The notes beneath the pieces were generated by a model. The model searched no databases, was not told the origin of the DNA, and worked only from the letters and a program-made list of their open reading frames with translations. Source: Jimgerdemannia flammicorona (taxonomy: Eukaryota; Mucoromycota; Endogonomycetes; Endogonales; Endogonaceae). From it: a stretch of 18,254 bases of DNA. Each line of letters opens with the position of its first letter. Within the stretch, counting starts at the first letter, position 1. The position numbers were made by a program, and so were the translations under genes. The stretch spans positions 1 through 18,254 of the forward strand of contig RBNI01002522.1 in NCBI GenBank assembly GCA_003990745.1. Reading direction: 5' to 3'. This document shows, piece after piece, positions 8,791 through 16,997 of the stretch.

Positions 8791-9206
8791 TCAAGAAGTT
8801 CTACCCCAAAGCTAAGATCTCAGAATACAAGACTGAAGGAGCCATAGGAATGGATCTTGTCAGCATTCAAGATACTACTCTTAAACCACAGACCACCACC
8901 CTACTTGGTACTAGAATTAGAGTCAAGTTGTCAGAAAACCATATTGAAATTATCAAGACCAAGAGCAGTCTGGCCAAAAGCGAAATCTCAGTTGAAGGAG
9001 AAGTAATTGACCCTGATTATACTGGTGAGATCTTTCTCATAGTTAGGAATCACAACTCCACCACTCTCTTTGAAGTCAAGAAGCATGACAGAATTGGCCA
9101 GATACTGATCCACAAAATCAAGAAACCCAAGATCACTGAAGCCATTGAACTCATCAAGACTAAGAGAGGAGAACAAGGCTTTAGATCTACTGAAAGAGGA
9201 GTCTAT
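8791..9206 (+). pseudogene. dUTPase domain in the Gypsy polyprotein
   Basis: All five trimeric dUTPase motifs occur in order in one frame. Motif 1 is GAIGMDLVS (8838-8864), motif 2 a KSSLA version of RSGLA (about 8961-8975), motif 3 GEVIDPDYTGEI (8997-9032) with the catalytic-type Asp and the Tyr that selects deoxyribose, motif 4 HDRIGQILI (9084-9110), and motif 5 RGEQGFRSTERG (9165-9200) with the Phe that stacks on uracil. dUTPases hydrolyse dUTP to dUMP and pyrophosphate and so lower uracil incorporation during DNA synthesis. Here the domain directly precedes RT, and the frame continues to the TGA at 9456. Arg to Lys in motif 2 and Gly to Arg/Glu in motif 5 fit G-to-A decay. The upstream frame is cut by TAA 8766. 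Confidence 0.85.
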
Positions 9207-10230
9207 GTTGCTACCAAGATTACTGAACTTGAATACAAGAAAGATAAGAACCAGAACAAGTACACATATACTATTGGAGAAAACTTTCTACTGAAAGAAC
9301 AACTTCTCAAGATCCTGCATCAGAATGAAGGAGTACTTGCTATAGACTTCAGGAATATCCACAATCAAGAATCCAAGTACTACTATGAAGTTGACACTGG
9401 TAATACCAAACTCATCTACCAGAAAGCTAGACCCATACCATCTGCTTATAGAGAATGACTGTGAGCAGAACTCAAGGAAATGGAAGAAGCTGGAATTATC
9501 AAGCAAGCTATCAGTCTCTGGGCTTCACCTATTGTCCTTGCTCCAAAGAAAGGAAGCAAGCCTGGAGAGTTTGCACCAAGACTCTGCATTGACTACAGAA
9601 AGCTCAATGCCATTACTAAGAAGGATAGGTAGCCCTTGCCAAATATTCAAGAAATCCTTACTATCCTTGGAAGCAAAGCTAAATACTATACTACCTTAGA
9701 TCTGTTTTCAGGCTTTCATCAGATTGGTCTCACTCAAGATGCCAGTGAGAAATCAGCCTTCATCACACCTGATGCCACCTATATTTATCTATAAATACTA
9801 TTTGAAATATATAATACCCTAGCAAGTTTTCAGCAAATGATGAATAGAGTCTTCAGCAACAAGATTGGAAAATGGCTCTTTGTCTATATTGATGATATGA
9901 TCATCTTTAGTAATACTGCATGGGAATATGTCAATCACATACAGCTAGCCCTCAAGAAGCTCAAAAAGCATGGTCTTTACATCAAGCCTAAGAAATGTAA
10001 GTTTGCAGCTCAAGAAATTGCCTATCTAGGACATCTCATCATCCAGACTAGAATTCACACAGACTCTATAAAGATTGAGGCTGTTGCAGCCTACCTGAGA
10101 CTCAGAACAATTACAGAAGTCTATGCCTTCCTTGGACTGGCCAGCTACTACAGAAGATTCATCAAAGGATATTCCAATATTGCAGCACCTATCTATGAGC
10201 TGCTGAAGAAGGAAACCAAATTTGAATGAA
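9207..10230 (+). pseudogene. Reverse transcriptase domain (Ty3/Gypsy), with nonsense changes
   Basis: After dUTPase the frame shows VDTGNTKLIYQKARPIPSAY, a typical Gypsy RT lead-in. Then come KEMEEAGIIKQA.S.WASPIVLAPKK, CIDYRKLNAITKKDR, TTLDLFSGFHQIGLTQDASEKSAF (first catalytic Asp), and YIDD at 9885-9896 (the two other Asp) in WLFVYIDDMIIFS. HGLYIKPKKCKF, YLGHLI, and [16 protein letters not shown] follow. Stops: TGA 9456 and 9462 at likely former Arg codons, TAG in the KKDR..PLP motif, TAA in the Y.YL stretch. It made cDNA from the element RNA; the copy is inactive. Confidence 0.9.
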
Positions 10231-10660
10231 CCAAAGAGCACCAAGAAATCTTCAATGAACTCAAGACTAGGTTGACCCAAGTACCTATCTTCAGAAGACC
10301 AGATTGGAACCTAGAATTCATCCTGTAGATAGATATAAGTACCATAGAACTTGGAGTAGTTCTAGCTCAGAAGAAAGATGGACATGAATATGTCATCTTC
10401 TATATAAGCTGAGGTACCCATAGAGCAGAACAGAACTACGAGTTATGCAAGCTTGAATGTTTAGCAGTGGTTTGGGCAGTAGACAAGTTCCACTACTATC
10501 TAGCTGGGAAATACTTAACCATTCAAACAGACCATTCCACACTCTGAACCCTAAAGAAATATATACCAGATAGATCTACAGACTGCAAGAGTATAACTGT
10601 ACTATCAAGCACCACTCAGAAAGAACTAATACCAATACTGATATACTCTCAAGAATACCC
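10231..10660 (+). pseudogene. RNase H domain of the Gypsy element
   Basis: Follows RT with KFE-(TGA)-TKEHQEIFNELK, where the stop occupies the Trp of the FEWT motif, then IDISTIELGVVLAQKKDG. NYELCKLECLAVVWAVDKFHYYLAGK and TIQTDHSTL follow: the Asp, Glu and Asp expected for RNase H. TAG and TGA codons break it (about 10326, 10408, 10545). It would degrade the RNA strand of the RNA-DNA hybrid. Confidence 0.85.
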
Positions 10661-11015
10661 CGAAACACCCCCATCAAGACTATTTTATATGAATAAGGAG
10701 CTATACTATGGATTAATTATCTACCTTGGATAGTAGAAGATATCCAACCATCTTGAACCCTGGACAATCACCATCATTAACCAGACTTGGAAACAGTTTA
10801 AACTAGACAACACTATACTCAGAAAAGGAGGAAAGCTAGTAATATCCAAACATAAGAAGTATCAAGTAATGAAGGAAGTATACAAGCAAGGACACCTAGG
10901 AGAAACCAACATATATAATAAGGCAAGAAGAACCATGTGGTGGCCCAAAATAGAAGAAGACCTGTACCAATTTATCAAAGAGTGTGACAAGTACCAAAAA
11001 CAGAAATAAGATCAG
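10661..11015 (+). pseudogene. Integrase N-terminal H2C2 zinc-binding region
   Basis: Reads TIINQTWKQFKLDNTIL, SKHKKYQVMKEVYKQGHLG, ARRTMWWPKIEEDLYQFIKECDKYQ. This is the HHCC finger with the last Cys replaced by Tyr (TGC to TAC). It stops in the finger-to-core linker at the ATCAG target duplication, where a second element is inserted; the core resumes at 13737. Confidence 0.8.
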
Positions 11016-11302
11016 TGTAAGCGCACAACCTCCAAGCTACTGAAATCACACATCACCTCTGAACAAGCCACCAAAATCACATATGACCTCTGAATAAATC
11101 TAGAAATTACCTGCTAATCATGAAGCTGAGTCAAACCAAAGTCATAGCATATAAAGCTAAGTCAATATGAAGTTATGGAATACAAGATTTACACAAATGG
11201 AATCTTACCAATTAGGATCAAATACATATATACTGAGTATGAAGATGTGTCGAAACAGAGAACCAAAACAAACAACAACCATAACTTCCAAATACATAAA
11301 CA

Positions 11303-12398
11303 TGACCACTGAGATCTATAACCACATCTGTGCTGACATTTGGAATGCTATTGTCAACTGAGCCACACCCTCTCTGTTCCTTATAAATATCCATAGCCTA
11401 GCACTCCTCTACTTTGTGGAAGTTTGATGGAATGCCCTGAACATGCTCAATAAGACCCACCAGATCAGACAAATCTCAAGCTACTATTAGATCAGCCACC
11501 TCCTAGAAGATATGGTCAAACACCACTATGATACAGACATTACTCAGATGTCTCAACACCAGAAGCTCATTGCCTGCAAACATCGAGAACTCTTCTATAA
11601 GTACAGCACCTTTATTTCCCACCTCTGAGTTACTACTAGCGAAATGGTTACTACTCTATCCTATGGCCAAATCGACGATATGATATAAGAACTCAACCAC
11701 AAGTATCTCGAGTATGCTGAAACCATAGACAGAACCTTCCTACACCCTGATGACCATATCCTGCAAATGCCTCAAGTTGGATATACTATGAAAGACGTCT
11801 ATGATATAATCCACTTTGATGAAGATGAAGCAGAAGACAATGATCCCTCTGATGCCAATATGATCTCTAGCCAAGGATCTCTACCAACCCTGATTATACC
11901 GCCAACCTTGCCGATGAACTTACAACAGTTTATAACCACATACAAGACTTATTGAGACAATGATCACTGGTATAAATACCAACCTATATTCACTCCTGAT
12001 TACTTCAACTACAATGAAGAGACCAGAGTACATACCTGTACCTCCAGACAACTCTAGAGAGCGAACCAACCACTCTATTACCTGAGTATGAGTGATATGA
12101 ACCACAGCCACCAGTTTACTACAATCCAGCAACTTATAGTGCTATAACCTATAGAAGGTATACAGACAGTAAATCTAATGAAAGTGAAGATGATGTACCA
12201 CTCCTTTGCCCACTAACACCTTATCTAGCATATGAGACAGATGATGTAATTCTGTGGGATGGTGATGAAGTTCCAATGTATTTCTACCTCAGTCAACAAG
12301 GAGAAGTAATCTGCAAACCACTCTTCCTAGATGACTACTTTATCAGAAATAATGTCATCAATGGTGATATTATTGAAGACTACCCAGATAGTGTCTAA
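11303..12398 (+). pseudogene. Decayed ORF inside the second LTR-like element, unknown acidic protein
   Basis: One frame from about 11303 shows MTTEIYNHICADIWNAIV..., LLEDMVKHHYDTDITQMS, CKHRELFYKYSTFISHL, QMPQVGYTMKDVYDIIHFDEDEAEDND and LPTLIIPPTLPMNLQQF, with several TGA/TAA/TAG codons. After a frameshift near 12030 it continues as LPEYE...YEPQPPVYYNPATY, YETDDVILWDGDEVPMYFYL, and DYFIRNNVINGDIIEDYPD to TAA 12396. It is rich in Asp/Glu/Tyr/Pro, with no membrane segment and no recognised family. Its position before a TATA box and AATAAA copies the arrangement of the ORF in the outer LTR, but sequence similarity between the two proteins is not evident by eye. Confidence 0.45.
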
Positions 12399-12732
12399 AC
12401 TTATAAATAGCCTAGCAGTCATAGTATAGTTAGATTAGTCTTATATGACGTGACTGTGAACTGTCAGATGATCTCTTGACATATCAGATCACTCTTATAC
12501 TACATGACTACATTCTAACTCAGCAAGGCACTTAGTGCTATATCCATATCTAGTATAGTCCAGATAGCCTCTCACTAGTATAAATACCCTCTCCTCCAGA
12601 CCTCATAATCTCAGACCTGAACAATCCAAACACAACTCCTGAGCACTTCTCCATAATATTCCTTCATACAACTACTCCTAGTACAGCAATATCATGAATA
12701 GCGAATAAACCTATTTAATAACCCACAAATCA
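12399..12732. other. Non-coding U3/R-like stretch of the second LTR-like element
   Basis: No gene. Holds TATAAATAG (about 12402), TATAAATA (12579-12586) followed by a C/T-rich tract, and AATAAA (12704-12709), the order of an LTR promoter and polyadenylation signal. Confidence 0.4.
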
Positions 12733-13436
12733 CTCTTAAGTAGTACTCCTAATGAATCAATTTAATCTGGATTGAATTCAGATTGATTCGGATTGAATCC
12801 CATCTGGATCAACTCGGATGGGATTCGAATCCCATCCAGATCAACTCGGATTGGATTCGAATCCCATCCGGATGGATTCGAATCAACCATTGTTTTGATT
12901 TCCAAATTGGACAATTAAATGTTTACATCAATAACTCGATGAATAATCATCCAAATTTGATTATCTTGGTGTCATTTGAAAGCCCTTAATAAGGCCTATC
13001 TAATGATACCAAGAACATTGAAATCCGATCATGCGTTGCTGAGTTATGAAGGAAACTGTCTAAATCGCCGATTTTGGAAATTCTTCGATTTGCCAATTTT
13101 GGAAATTTCGTCAAATACAACGTTTTCCTTAATATCTCGGCAACGCGTAATCCGATTTTAATGTTATTGATATCATTAGAAAGGTCTTATTAAGGGCTTC
13201 CAAATGACACCAAGACTATCAAATTTGGATGATTATTCATCAAGTTATTGATATAAACATTTAATTGTCCAATTTGGAAATCAAAACAATGGTTGATTCG
13301 AATCCATCTGGATGGGATTCGAATCCAATCCGAGTTGATCCGGATGGGATTCAAATCCAATCTGAGTTGATCTGGATGGGATTCAAATCCATCTAAATCC
13401 CATCCGGATTGACTTATTCGGAGTACTACTCTTAAG
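12733..13436. mobile_element. Foldback hAT-like MITE (12741-13428) with 8-bp target duplication CTCTTAAG
   Basis: CTCTTAAG at 12733-12740 and 13429-13436 flank a 688-bp element whose ends are exact inverted repeats (TAGTACTCC / GGAGTACTA). The inverted similarity continues about 310 bp inward on each side (left to about 13052, right from about 13117) around a loop of about 64 bp. The outer parts of the arms hold several copies of the palindrome GGATTCGAATCC and of CATCCGGAT/CATCTGGAT variants, like subterminal transposase-binding repeats. An 8-bp duplication is characteristic of hAT transposons. No transposase is encoded; the short ORFs here are shadows of the repeats. It is the youngest-looking insertion, since its duplication and ends are intact. 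Confidence 0.88.
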
Positions 13437-13731
13437 TAAATCCGCTCTCTGTTAGGTTCCACTCCTAACCCCATCATGAAATTTCCTAATTGGGTATTGT
13501 CTGCAGTGATATGCCAATTCCACTAAGCTGGCCTTAGTTTCTTGAACTTCCTGAAATACAAAGGACTTTGGTTGAGATGTCAACCTGATCTTGAAATCAA
13601 TAAGTATAGAGGACATACTCCATATGAAATTGATCTTGACCATAAGAAAACAGTCTTCCAGAATATCCAGAACTTCCAGAAAACCCCTCCAGAACTATGT
13701 AATGGTTACCCTAAAAAGCAACCCTCTTATA
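13437..13731. other. 3' tail of the second LTR-like element
   Basis: No gene recognised. Short open frames on both strands do not match integrase or any family I know. The stretch ends CTTATA directly before the second ATCAG. Confidence 0.4.
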
Positions 13732-13736
13732 ATCAG

Positions 13737-14615
13737 TAAGACTAAGTACCTGGGTCATCAAGAATTGAGCCTATCCCCTTCTACCACATCGCAATAGATA
13801 TCATTGAGCTACTATCAGTAATACTATTAGGAAACCACTATATTATAGTTATTGTAGACCTCTTCACTAAATAGATAGAAGCAAGAGCATTACAAGAAGC
13901 CAATATCCTCTCTATAGCTGACTTCCTGTACTGAGAAATTATCTACTACTACAAGACACCAAAGCAAATCACAATAGACTACAGCACAGAATTTGTCAAT
14001 AGATTCCATGAGATAATGTATCAGAAATATAAGATCCAGTATATCAAGACCACCACATACCACCCTCTAGAAAATGGACAGACAGAGAGAACCAATAAGA
14101 CCCTCAAGAATATCTTAGCAAAGATCTCAGAGATATATAAGAATTGGGATAATTATCTCCCAACTGTCCTCTCTGTTCTATGAGATATATAGTCACAGAG
14201 CACACACTTTACTCCAAGAGAACTGCTCTTTGGAGAAGAAGATTCTGATGAAACCTCAGCCACAAATCTAGACCTAACTTAGAGATGAGTTGATGTAGAA
14301 ATCTAGAGACTATACCAAATCAGAAAGAAGACTGAAGATTACATCATCAAGTCACAAGTGCTGATAAGGAAGAATGTAGAAAAGAATCACAAGATCCTAG
14401 AACTCATCCAAATTGAAGAAAAGGTCCTACTGTATCAAAATATGGTAGAAGCCTCATGGTCATGAAAACTGGAGTCTAAATGGGAAGGACCCTTCTATAT
14501 GCAAGATATCAAGAAAACTATCTTCTGGCTTAGAAAAATCTCAGGGACTATACTGCCTACTATGGTATATAGGAACAGACTCAAGAAGTACCATGAACCT
14601 ATACAAGAGAAGTAA
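13737..14615 (+). pseudogene. Integrase DDE core and GPY/F-like C-terminus
   Basis: Resumes the integrase after the insertion: FYHIAIDIIELL (first Asp), HYIIVIVDLFTK, TPKQITIDYSTEFVN (second Asp; DNGTEF decayed to DYSTEF), YHPLENGQTERTNKTLKN (catalytic Glu), then NWDNYLPTVLSVL, FTPRELLFG. KLESKWEGPFYMQDI and VYRNRLKKYHEP follow, a GPY/F module with the end of the polyprotein at TAA 14613. Stops lie at likely Gln, Arg and Trp codons, e.g. TAG in FTK-stop-IEA and TGA at SWS-stop-KLES. It inserted element cDNA into the host genome; no chromodomain is seen after GPY/F. Confidence 0.85.
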
Positions 14616-14970
14616 AATATGATGACTACCCATAAGGTTCTAGTCTATGAATTATAACAGTATGTCCCATGACTAGTAGACTATCTGTTTGGACTATTCT
14701 CTAAGAGATATAGTACTAGTAACTACTTATCCATGAGACTTTTGAAGCCAGAGAAGTTTGAACTATCAACTGATTAATCAAGATCAGAATTAGGTCCTTA
14801 CTCTATATAAAGAGAGTAACTTTTCACCATTATACTAAAATATAAAGGAAAGATACCAGCCTATAAACACCACTTTTTGACCCCTTGCCAGAAGTTATGG
14901 AATCAGCAAATTTTTCAAGACTGGACTAATGAATAAGGATACTTGAAAAGATCCTTATTTAGAAGAAAGA
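14616..14970 (+). other. 3' untranslated spacer and polypurine tract of the Gypsy element
   Basis: 355 bp without a credible gene. It ends in AGAAGAAAGA (14961-14970) immediately before the 3' LTR, the position and composition of a plus-strand-priming polypurine tract. Confidence 0.55.
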
Positions 14971-16536
14971 TATAACAGTGATCTCAGAATGATGACATTA
15001 GCACAAGAGATAGTTTTTCCTTATAAGTCACCAGATTGGAGTACAAGAAGATCATATGGCATATGAGATGAGCAATGATGACCAACTGTGAGTCATTGTG
15101 ACCATAGTTCAGATATCTTGAAAAATATAAAAAAAGGATCAAGGAACTGCAGTAGCAGCAACCAACAAGACCCATCAATCTCAAAATAACTTAAAGACTT
15201 ACTACAAATAAAATGCCTGCTGCTCACCAAACCTCAAGGTCAAGGAACTACCAAGATACCTTAGTTGAAGAAAGGATGTTCTAAGACATCAGAAGAGCCA
15301 TGAGGACTCACTCAAGAAGGACTTCTAGTGTCAACCTGAATACTATAGATCCTTATCACTTTATCTTCTACCACTATGAAATGGAAACAAGAATCACCAT
15401 TACTACTAAATATCTCTAAATGTGGCAGAAGTATGAAATAAGAAACCTCTTCTGCCAGGAGTTCCCACAGACCAGCACTCAAGAGATATAAGATATCACT
15501 CCCATAGATATATACAAAACAAGGACAGCTAAGAAGATCTATCAGATCTTCAAGCATGCATCATAGTTAATTCCCAACTTGGAGTATGTTAGAGTCTCAG
15601 ATTTCAGAGACCTGTTATCCCACTATATCAATACACTAGAAGCCAAAGTGGTTACAAAAGCCCAGTCTACTATCACTCTCAATAGTGATAAAGTCGAAGA
15701 CTTCTGGCACCCCATCCTCCAGAACAACTCAGACCAATTCTTGCAAGAATTGATCTCAGTATTCCAAGGCTCAAGCATCCAGGTTAGATCTCTTCAAGAC
15801 CCCACATTTGTTCTCTATTTTGTAGAAGAGAACTTCATAGACTAGAGAGCCCCAGGCCTCCTTCCTACTGCCAAATATGATGATATCATCAGCAATGATA
15901 TCATCCTGCACAATATATGTAAGATGTGTGATAAAGCATGCAAAGTATACAAAATGCATGACCTATATAATGATGATAAATTTGCAGACCTCATCTTCTT
16001 TGAAGACATCCTGATCTTTGATAATGAAGCTCCTATAGTCCTGAATATTCTGCTCTAAGTCTCTTAGTTATACTGAATAATACCAGCACTAGTATTCTGA
16101 TATAATACTGAATAATGTCAGCACTGGCATTCTGATGTGACAATGAATTATACCAGCATCCTGAATCTATATAACTATCAGTACTGACCCTAGAACTTAG
16201 CAGTTTTTCCTTTCCTGATATTTTATTTTAATTATTGGAATTTATATTTAGCTTTATATCTTAGCAATTATTGAATTATATTTTGTATAAATACCCCTCT
16301 TATTTCCTCTGAAATAAAGTCAGTTCTGGTTTACTTATATATAATCTCTTGCAAGCAATCCCTTGCAAGCAATTTAAGAGATAATAAGATAGTTGAAGAT
16401 AAGAAGTTTGAGAACTATAAGACCTTGGGAAGGTACTCCAATAAGAACTTACTTATAACAAACTTGAGTTAGTCTAAGAGATATACCTTGAAGAGAATCT
16501 GGCATATTTAAAAAACTCAGCGACCACTATATGATA
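14971..16536 (+). repeat. 3' LTR (1566 bp) of the Gypsy element, with decayed copy of the LTR ORF (15213-16058)
   Basis: Aligns along its length to 5515-7066. The 14-bp length excess is explained by a small duplication of CTTGCAAGCAAT (16348-16373). Differences from the 5' copy are almost all C/T or G/A. The ORF copy has TAA or TAG where the 5' copy has CAA (in YLQMWQ and ELQDV) and TAG where it has TGG (in APWSI and IDWRAP). The minisatellite and TATAAATA (16286-16293) are kept. Confidence 0.87.
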
Positions 16537-16568
16537 ATATATATATATTATATATATATTATATATAG
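16537..16568. repeat. AT dinucleotide tract at the Gypsy insertion border
   Basis: About 30 bp of nearly pure AT/TATA repeat directly after the 3' LTR. The left border has only TATATAT, so the tract probably expanded after insertion or was duplicated from an AT-only target. Confidence 0.7.
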
Positions 16569-16966
16569 TTTGTCAGATTTTGTAAAATTTCTTCTACATA
16601 GCATATTGAAGAATATATAGAACTATCTCTATACTTTTACTCTTTATATTTTCGTTTTTTCCTTAGTTTTTGTATGGTTTCTGGTAATTTTCACTTTCTA
16701 GAATTTAATTCTTATTAGCTTTAGCTAGAAATATTTTCTTGATAAGTTATGTTTACATTTCTATTAGAATCAATAGAATTGACATATACTTGCTGGTAAA
16801 TTTCATAGGTAATTCTCTCTTTATCCAAGTATTTTTGAATAGTTTTGATGTTGGATACTTTGAAAACATAGGGGGCAATTTTCTTGCCTTGCTCTTGTTT
16901 CAAAATGCTTCTGATGGTACTGTAATTTTTGGGCTCCATAGTGGACTTCATGTAAAGTAGTTTCAT
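16537..16966 (-). pseudogene. DUF7869-type transposase-like gene, N-terminal part (severed by the Gypsy insertion)
   Basis: Minus-strand ORF 16966-16721 (MEPKNYSTIRSILKQ, KKIAPYVFKVSNIKTIQ, ITYEIYQQVYVNSID) continues, through several TAA/TGA codons, to KLPETIQKLRKKRKY and IYSSICYVEEILQNLTNY beside the AT tract. On the other side of the 11-kb Gypsy element the same gene resumes with VDDIIMNKYKKALHFLEV at 5510. The two halves join in frame, showing that one gene was split. The frame stays open upstream of Met 16966 towards about 17000, so the true start may overlap the 5' edge of the next gene. Trp-like positions again are TGA, none TGG. Confidence 0.7.
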
Positions 16967-16997
16967 ATATATTTTTACATAGGAGCAATCGTATATT

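Larger units (their letters stand above)
11011..13736. mobile_element. LTR-like insertion (11016-13731) with 5-bp target duplication ATCAG
   Basis: ATCAG at 11011-11015 and 13732-13736 flank a segment that starts TGTAAGCG and ends CTTATA (TG...TA, CA decayed to TA). Removing it and one ATCAG rejoins the integrase linker in the same frame and at normal length. Inside are a long decayed ORF (11303-12398), TATAAATA (12579-12586), AATAAA (12704-12709), a MITE (12741-13428) and a tail (13437-13731). Without MITE and its duplication it is about 2.0 kb. No PBS, gag or pol was seen, so it is best read as a solo LTR of another element whose LTR also carries an ORF; the shared TGTAA start with the outer LTR suggests a related family. 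A non-LTR mobile element of another type cannot be excluded. Confidence 0.65.
5515..16536 (+). mobile_element. Degenerate Ty3/Gypsy-like LTR retroelement containing a dUTPase domain and nested insertions
   Basis: Bounded by direct repeats 5515-7066 and 14971-16536. The 5' LTR runs TG...CA; the 3' copy has TA...TA at the same ends by G-to-A and C-to-T. Internal order: PBS candidate, gag, an inverted pol piece, gag remainder, dUTPase, reverse transcriptase, RNase H, integrase H2C2 finger, foreign insertion 11016-13731, integrase DDE core, GPY/F-like C-terminus, purine tract, 3' LTR. RT before integrase places it in Ty3/Gypsy. Every pol domain carries TAG/TAA/TGA changes, so it is dead. It interrupts the DUF7869 gene; ATAT flanks both ends but the site is AT-only, so the target duplication is weak evidence. 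Length without nested insertions is about 8.3 kb. Confidence 0.88.

Noticed and set aside
12741..13428. Possible CRISPR array because of repeated short motifs
   Set aside because: Repeats are irregular, inverted around a centre, and flanked by a target duplication: a foldback transposon, not direct repeats with unique spacers.
12783..13477. ORFs rich in DWIRIPSGWIRINH on both strands
   Set aside because: Produced by the repeated GGATTCGAATCC-type motifs of the MITE arms; symmetrical on both strands.
13449..13480. tRNA-like T-arm and B-box resemblance (GTTAGGTTCCACTCCTAAC)
   Set aside because: No D-arm, anticodon arm or A box could be placed upstream within a normal distance, even when skipping the MITE; probably chance.
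16739..16960. Plus-strand ORF opposite the transposase-like N-terminus
   Set aside because: Antisense to a frame that joins in phase with the other half of the DUF7869 gene across the retroelement.
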